Assembly (NCBI RefSeq): GCF_000003815.2
Contig: NC_049981.1
Coordinates: forward strand, 11,067,478 to 11,131,477
Reading direction: 5' to 3'
Source of the DNA: Branchiostoma floridae
Taxonomy: Eukaryota; Chordata; Leptocardii; Amphioxiformes; Branchiostomatidae
DNA: 64,000 nucleotides
A program made the translations under genes and the position numbers. Below, in pieces: positions 58,501-64,000 of the stretch; the stretch's first letter is position 1, and the number at the start of each line of letters is the position of its first letter. Under the pieces are notes generated by a model. The model was not told the DNA's origin and made no database searches. It saw only the letters and a list, made by a program, of their open reading frames with translations.

Positions 58501-61500
58501 CGTTTTACTCACAGAATCATTTGGTCAGAGGGCGTACGTAGGGAAGTGTAACAGTGATCAGAACCTGCCGGACAACTACTGCGAGGGGACAGCTGCTTCG
58601 CTCAGGGATACAGAGGAGTGAGTCGGTTCATACCCGTCTAATTCTATGGTCACAATTGGAAAAGGGGACCCCGTATTCATTTTATATACATATATGTATA
58701 TGTATTTTCTTGCAGTTTCGGGAGTGACCCCTACGTGTCCCCATGGGAGCTCGTTGTACCACCAGGCTGTTTTTGGCAAGGCCGGTCTCCTGAATGTTTT
58801 TATTTAACTTGGAGTTAAAATCAACTCGGTACTCGGCGACCAAAAGACGACGTAACCTAATAGAGAGGTACACAGTATCCGGCAGTCCACAGGGACAAGT
58901 TTTTGGCTTGCCCGGGGCTAAACCCCCTACAGCCACCGATGCAAATGTAACAGAAGCAGAAACGCTCACTCTTGGTCACTGTAAACTTGGAAAGACACGG
59001 GTTGAAAGGCTCGTTGAAATGATTTCAAAAGCGTTATAAAATTACTTGTGCATATTCAGTACATTATAGTTCGAAGCACATGTCAAATTTACGCGTTTCC
59101 TGACATTTCAGATTCATCATGGAGGTTCTTGGAAGAAAGGTAAGGCTTGTTTGTCAATAACTCTGTGTTTCTTAATGTTGAATACATTGCCTGCTAAGAA
59201 TGCTACTGGTGACAGTTCCAGTATGTCCTATATGAAACCGTAAGAATATCGGTCTAAGGAAGGCGACAGACTGTAACTGAAACGTCAGTTGAACGAAAGA
59301 CTTGGTTGTGTACAAAGAATCTTGAGCATGTTATGTTATTCAGCGACTTACCAACCTGATGAAACAAGTCACGGATGTTTCATACGTGTTCTTTTCTAGA
59401 ACCCGCTGCTCACTCCGGTCATCACGCCCCGGTACGCGGTGTCCTGTACCACGGAGCTGATGGCCGGCCTCGGGAAACTGGCAGAGAAGTACGACCTGCC
59501 CATACAGGTGAGAAAAAACAAACAAACAAACAAACAAACAATTGTTGACACTCCTGTTTATTATGTTTACCTTCACGGAAGGGAAACATTTTTGTTTCAT
59601 TTCTTCTTCTTCTGCAATCGAACAAGGTCAATGACATGGACCAGACGGCTGTAGTCATGGTTACTGGTAAGGAAGCTGAGTCACCCTGTGGTGTTCTACT
59701 ACATTATGTAGCAAGTGGCAGGGCAGAGCTGAAAGGGCTGGTCACCACATGTATAAATCTGTTTGAGTAAGATCAAAAGAGCAGAGTCCTTGTGTTTGCA
59801 AGCAAATGCCTAGTACTTTGTCTTGTTTCTCACCTATTTCCATGTTTTCTCCTTCAGAGCCACCTGTGTGAGAGCCTGGCAGAGGTCAAGTGGGTCAGTG
59901 AGCTGTTTCCGCAGTACGACAGCTACACGGACGTGTACGACAAGTGTGGAGTATTCACTAACAAGGTTAGTACGTTACCTATCCCTCAGTCATCATTAAA
60001 AAACGTCGTGTTTTGCCAGAGCCAGATTTCTAATTGGAGTTTTGCATTAGAATGATAGCTCATCTGTTTTGGTTCGATCCATGCTTACAGCTTTATTCAC
60101 ATGTGCCCAACACAAAGAAATGTTTCACCAAATTGTTCGTTAATCTCAAGCAATAAACCTATCCAACTTCACACACGCATTGAGTTGCCTTCTAGGCAAA
60201 ATGTCAAAGTTGAAAGCCCTGAAGAAAGAAACAAAACATGCCGGGACATGTATTAATAAGCACGATGGGCACTGATTCTCGGGATGTGTGACGTCAGGGG
60301 CGGGTCAACGGTATCGGGAAGTCGATACCTGTCACCGTCCCGGGTTGATTACCATACCTGCCATGATTTGCATAATGTTGTTACAGACCGTGATGGCCCA
60401 CTGTGTGTACCTGACGGAGTTTGACGTGGCCCTGATGAAGGAGAGGGGAGTGGGTGTGTCACACTGCCCAAACTCCAACCTATCGTAAGTCGACCATCGA
60501 TATCACCGCTTCGAAACATTTTCCTTAGTAAGGTACAAATGTATTAAGATTTTTTGTATCCATACTACCAGGCCTGTAATAACTTCGATGCTTTCCTGCG
60601 CCCCCACATAGTAGAGAATGAGCATGCATCTCCAGTTGGCATGAACTGTAATGTAATTCTTCTGATAGTTTGCTGTTTGACAATACTTTTGATAGTAGCC
60701 TTATATTAAGTTAGAATTCTGATTTTAAAAGAACTGCTCATTTCGTATTTTGCAGAATTTGCAGTGGACTGATGGACGCCAGAACATGGCTCGACAAAGG
60801 CCTGAAAGTTGGTTTGGGAACAGGTGGGAAAACTAGCTGATACTGCGTTGTAATTAACCGAAGAAGAAAGCGTGTGGCAATGATATGTGGCCCGTTCCAG
60901 TACACTTATACACTAACCCATCCTGTACTCAAAACTAGTGCTGTCCAAAGACTGTTAAGGGCAGATGGGCGCCAGACTATACACTAGAAGGTTCGGGAAG
61001 ACATTGAACTTATTAATGATCTGATCCACAGATGTGTCCGGCGGGTACCACCCCTCCATGCTGGACGCCATTCGCCTGGCTATCCACACGTCCAACGCCC
61101 TCAGCATCCAGCGCCCTCCGGACTACAAGTCCCTCTCCTACCAGGAGGCGTTCCGCATGGCTACGCTTGGGGGCGCTGAGGGTAGGTCAGACGTACTAGT
61201 ATCGCAAATAATGGACTTGCGTCTAAGAGCATCGCAAAAAATCTTTATCTCTCAAATTTTCGGTTCAACGAATAGGATTCTATTATTTTCAATTGATATT
61301 CTGGGTGGATACATGTTGAGTTTTGTGTTATTCTGCTCAGTCTTAGCTTTGGACGATACCATCGGGAATTTTGAAGTGGGGAAAGACTTTGATGCCCTCC
61401 TTGTTGACATGGAGAGTTCTAACAGCCGTGTTGACACCTTCGACTTCGACTCTATTGAGGTACGAAACATTTAGTGTCTTTTAATGCATCAGAATAATTT

Positions 61501-62282
61501 TGTATCATTCACTACAAGTGGGAGTGATAACATTTGTCTTATTGTTTTTCAATCATTTTTTCTACAGGATCTGGTCCAGAAGTTCCTTTTCATAGGTATG
61601 TGTCACTATTTATGATCCTACATTATGTTATTTGAGTTATTTGATAGAGACCGGTCTTGATATTACACTCAGCATGTTCTGTTCTCCTGTGAGTATGACC
61701 TCAATGTTACTAATTCAGGCTTTGAGAATATCTTTGAGATTTTCGTTAGAATACGTTGAAGCTGAGATTAACATTATCTCTGCGCATGGGCGATAAGAGG
61801 GTTCACAATTCTAAGTGCGCATGCACAGGGATACATTGTGGGTAATGTGTTAAAGGCTTATGCCCCTAAATTGTAAACAGTTGTCGTCTTAACTATTGTT
61901 TCACTTACATACCAGTGTCCAGACGTGCTTTGTTTATGTCTCAATGGCCTTCACCTTTGACATATTACCCATAATACTCTTTGCTGTACATACGTAGCGA
62001 GAATCCCGAACCTCCTTATTAGCGCCATCAAAATTGGTGAATGTAAAATAAAAAAAGAATAATCTTACATCATAGTGTTACAATGAACTCTTCATCATAG
62101 TTTGACAATAAACTCTTCGTGTTAAAATGTTGTGTCAATGGAAACTATTCTCTTCACTCTTTGTCACTTAAATTATTTCTTCCTGTGTCAAGAAATGAAT
62201 ATTGTTATTTATTACAGGTGATGACAGGAACATCCAAGAGGTCTACGTCTGTGGACAGAAAGTCGTTGGCGACGGAAAGTAG
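55543..62282 (+). CDS. GDA: guanine deaminase (cypin)
   Basis: Hydrolyses guanine to xanthine and ammonia, a cytosolic step of purine breakdown. Exons: 55543-55558, 55822-55955, 56913-56997, 57303-57474, 57835-57922, 58515-58617, 59112-59139, 59400-59507, 59858-59965, 60387-60484, 60756-60823, 61032-61181, 61341-61459, 61568-61595, 62218-62282. The sum is 1370 bp, one short of 457 codons; human GDA is 454 residues. The amidohydrolase ligands are present: HIH (about 90 and 92) in PGFIDTHIHA, SHLCE (247, 250), MAHC (286) and GTDVSGG (Asp 337). CPNSNLS and GNFEVGKDFDALL are also conserved. Exon 3 reads into TGA after VRN unless one base is missing near 56988; it then ends at a GC donor. The first exon codes only MEQFN plus one base; an in-frame Met at 55435 is an alternative start, but an acceptor at 55481-55483 lies between. 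The C-terminus ends GDGK, without the PDZ-binding tail of human cypin. Confidence 0.94.
56159..56590. mobile_element. foldback element with about 120-bp arms, gap inside
   Basis: The sequence from GGGTACATACTGGC (about 56159) to TTTCTTGTTAC (56279) recurs exactly as its reverse complement at 56470-56590. Weaker pairing continues inward towards the N run (56301-56400). It lies in the second GDA intron. The gap probably reflects failure to assemble the hairpin. Confidence 0.85.
56301..56400. other. assembly gap (100 N)
   Basis: The run of exactly 100 N is likely a placeholder of unknown length. It sits at the centre of the inverted repeat. Confidence 0.99.
57200..57302. repeat. dispersed intron repeat, copy 1
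   Basis: GGGCGTGTGACGTCAGGAG then TGGATCAAAGGT, GAAGTC and ATACCTACCGCCGTC match 60268-60360 in the same order at roughly three quarters of positions. Both copies lie in GDA introns immediately before an exon (exons 4 and 10). Confidence 0.6.
59509..59540. repeat. (CAAA)n microsatellite
   Basis: About six AAAC/CAAA units lie immediately after the GDA exon 8 splice donor. Confidence 0.9.
60268..60360. repeat. dispersed intron repeat, copy 2
   Basis: ATGTGTGACGTCAGGGGC, GGGTCAACGGT, GAAGTCGATACCT and CACCGTCCCGGG follow the order of copy 1 at 57200-57302. It ends shortly before the exon 10 acceptor of GDA. Confidence 0.6.
61808..62006. mobile_element. inverted-repeat MITE, copy 1 (GDA intron)
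   Basis: The left arm GTGCGCATGCACAGGGATAC then TTGTGGGTAATGTG pairs with a right arm containing CATATTACCCATAATA and TACGTAGCGAG. The layout, including the internal TTGTAAACAGT block, is the same as at 63549-63756. Boundaries are approximate. Confidence 0.7.
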
Positions 62283-63540
62283 CGTCAGAGCCTTTACGCC
62301 ACACGACCCAGCTTTTGATGACGTAGTAAACAAGAACGGTGTCGTCACTAGATGTGTATTGATGTGCCTTAACTTAAGCTTGTTTGCTGAACTTTAGAGT
62401 GCACAAGTTAACACAAAAAGTTGCTGAATGAATCACTTATCAAATCAACTTTGGTGACTATTTGATGTGATGATTATTTACAATTCTGAAAGCCTTCGGA
62501 TTTGCCTTAAAATGTAAACAGACGTTAAGTTCTACCAAGAACTTATGAACAAAGAGATTGGTTATATATGCAACATCATCTCGAACTACCTATGTATCGT
62601 ACCATTTAGTGCATTTAAGTTAAGTAGAATGTAGTACTTATATCTCAGGGGTTACGGAGCTAGCATTGCCATGGGTACCCTATGCCTCCAGCTGAGCCGT
62701 CGTTTGTCGATTGAATTTGTTTTTTGCTTTGTGGGTAAAACTATACAAGCTGCATGTACAGGATCTGAAGTTGTTTTCTCAAAATCATATTTTGATCGTT
62801 ACCATACCGGTAGGGTTGGATGGGAAAGGGCATGCCTTATTTCATGCAAAGTTTATCTTGTATGTACAGTCCTTTAGGTTCCGGTTCGGAATTTCAAGTC
62901 ATCCAAATAGTCCCTAAGAATAAGACGCAAATCAGAGGTTGTCTCTATAGTTTTGGCTCTAGATTTTCCGGCTACCGCTTTAGCAATATATAATCTTTTA
63001 TACTTCTCCAAATACTTGTTGTTCGTAGCGTTTTATGGTGTCGGAGATTTGATCGTGCGGCTAACACTTCCTAACATTATTAGTGAGCGCGATAGCGGTA
63101 AAGCGTTTCGTTGCCTGATTACCCAGATCGTGCGTTCTATGTGCGTTTTGGGTGTTTTAGCGCCATCAGAGCTCGCGGAAAACGTATCGGATAACTTTTC
63201 TTCCCTTTTACTCAGTACACAGAAGAAGTCTTGATCTTCATTGCCATATTAGTCATTATCCCAGGAAAACTTATTTTTACCGTGTAGCGGCCTGTAAAAA
63301 ATGGCCCAAACTAGCAATTTTTGGATGAAAAGCTTATATTTTTGATGGTTTTTACCCAAAATAACATTTCTACAGAAAATGTCAAATGAGTCTGTCGGTC
63401 AGCGACAAGGCACCCTTTTCTATCGGAAACATTGAATTGTCCGAAAAACGATGTTTTGAGAAGCGCTAGTGCTTTTCTCAGAGACAGTCAAATCGGCCCC
63501 GAATCGTAAAAACCCCCCACTCCGAACCGGAACCTTTAGT
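62283..63540. other. downstream of GDA, nothing recognised
   Basis: This stretch should include the GDA 3' UTR. I see no AATAAA within the first few hundred bases. The frames at 62671-62877 and 62953-63234 have no recognisable motif or splice support. Confidence 0.4.
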
Positions 63541-63548
63541 ATAAGCAC

Positions 63549-63756
63549 GTTCGCCATTCCAAGTACGCATGTGCAGCGACAGGAATTGTGGGTAACATGT
63601 CAAAGGTGAAGGCCCTCGACTTGTAAACAGTCCTCGTCTGGGCCAATGTCTCGATTTCTATGAGAGACGTGATTTGTTTATGTTTCAGGGGCCTTACTCG
63701 TTGACATGTTACCCATAATTCCTGTCGCTGCGCATGCGTAGTCGGAACAGTGGACG
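63549..63756. mobile_element. inverted-repeat MITE, copy 2
   Basis: The left arm TACGCATGTGCAGCGACAGG then AATTGTGGGTAACATGTCAA pairs closely with the right arm TTGACATGTTACCCATAATT then CCTGTCGCTGCGCATGCGTA. It belongs to the same family as 61808-62006 and is better preserved. Confidence 0.78.
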
Positions 63757-64000
63757 ACTACAAAGTTAATTATGCAGCCCTGGTATCATATATCTAACAT
63801 ACGTTCATGGAAATAGTGACAATGTAGATGGCAACAAAAACTTGCAGCTACTCTACGGGACAGGCGAATTTTGTTGGTCAACACCTAGCTATTTTGAACT
63901 GTTCTATGATAATGACATTCCATTTAAACGTTGTTAAGTCTGGCATAAGCTTAATTAAGCTTATAAATCAATGGATCAATCATTCAATTAATCGGCCAAT

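Noticed and set aside
58682-58810. Alternative GDA exon after the acceptor at 58715
   Set aside because: The frame after it does not resemble guanine deaminase, whereas the small exon at 59112-59139 joins exons 6 and 8 in phase and aligns with the human protein.
61355-61459. Alternative GDA exon 13 acceptor (TCTTAG) 14 bases downstream of the chosen one
   Set aside because: Exon start at 61341 gives a segment the same length as human GDA between LGG and IGNF; the later TTAG acceptor would lose residues and is entered in a poorer context.
1-64000. CRISPR array, prokaryotic operon or phage features
   Set aside because: The genes have spliceosomal introns and animal orthologues; the repeats are transposon or microsatellite types with no regular spacer pattern.

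Overview
The window looks like nuclear DNA of an invertebrate deuterostome, most likely a cephalochordate (amphioxus, Branchiostoma). This is inference: genes have many short exons with GT-AG introns, one gene is a clear synphilin-1 orthologue with the full human domain order, and the introns and spacers are crowded with short inverted-repeat DNA transposons, SINE-like repeats and CR1-like LINE debris. There are two runs of N (11553-11803 and 56301-56400).

Layout. (1) About 5.0-13.6 kb, minus strand: a multi-exon gene for an unrecognised coiled-coil protein. Nine consecutive coding exons join in phase from an ATG at 10571 to 5054, and the gene probably continues further left; a candidate further exon lies at 645-738. 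A CpG-rich promoter and noncoding first exon sit near 13.48-13.64 kb. (2) About 13.6-18.6 kb: no gene seen; degenerate repeats, and a nested pair of hAT-type elements just beyond the next gene's stop codon. (3) 18608-32288, minus strand: SNCAIP (synphilin-1), 14 coding exons all joining in phase, 1209 codons, with an acidic N-terminus, ankyrin repeats, coiled coil and the conserved C-terminal motifs. One intron of this gene (24.1-28.0 kb) holds a 163-bp tandem repeat and duplicated transposon pieces. (4) About 32.3-45.5 kb: transposon-rich spacer with several complete DNA elements whose ends and target-site duplications can be read, and two weak exon candidates of a possible minus-strand gene (42006-42048 and 38568-38706). 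(5) 45.5-49.6 kb: two fragments of one LINE family in opposite orientation, separated by a textbook promoter with a spliced noncoding exon at about 47.3 kb. (6) 55543-62282, plus strand: GDA (guanine deaminase, cypin), 15 coding exons and about 456 residues with all zinc ligands, but with one base apparently missing at the end of exon 3, directly before a GC-AG intron. (7) 62.3-64 kb: no gene; one inverted-repeat element, of the family also found in the last GDA intron.

The genes are not an operon or pathway. SNCAIP encodes a cytosolic scaffold, GDA a purine-catabolic enzyme (guanine to xanthine), and the third a coiled-coil structural protein. The most useful second looks are the GDA frameshift with its GC donor, the RFX-type X-box motifs around the SNCAIP start, the transposon pair that forms much of the SNCAIP 3' UTR, and the families of short elements whose boundaries can be set to the base. 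I did not find anything I could defend as a wholly new molecular system.
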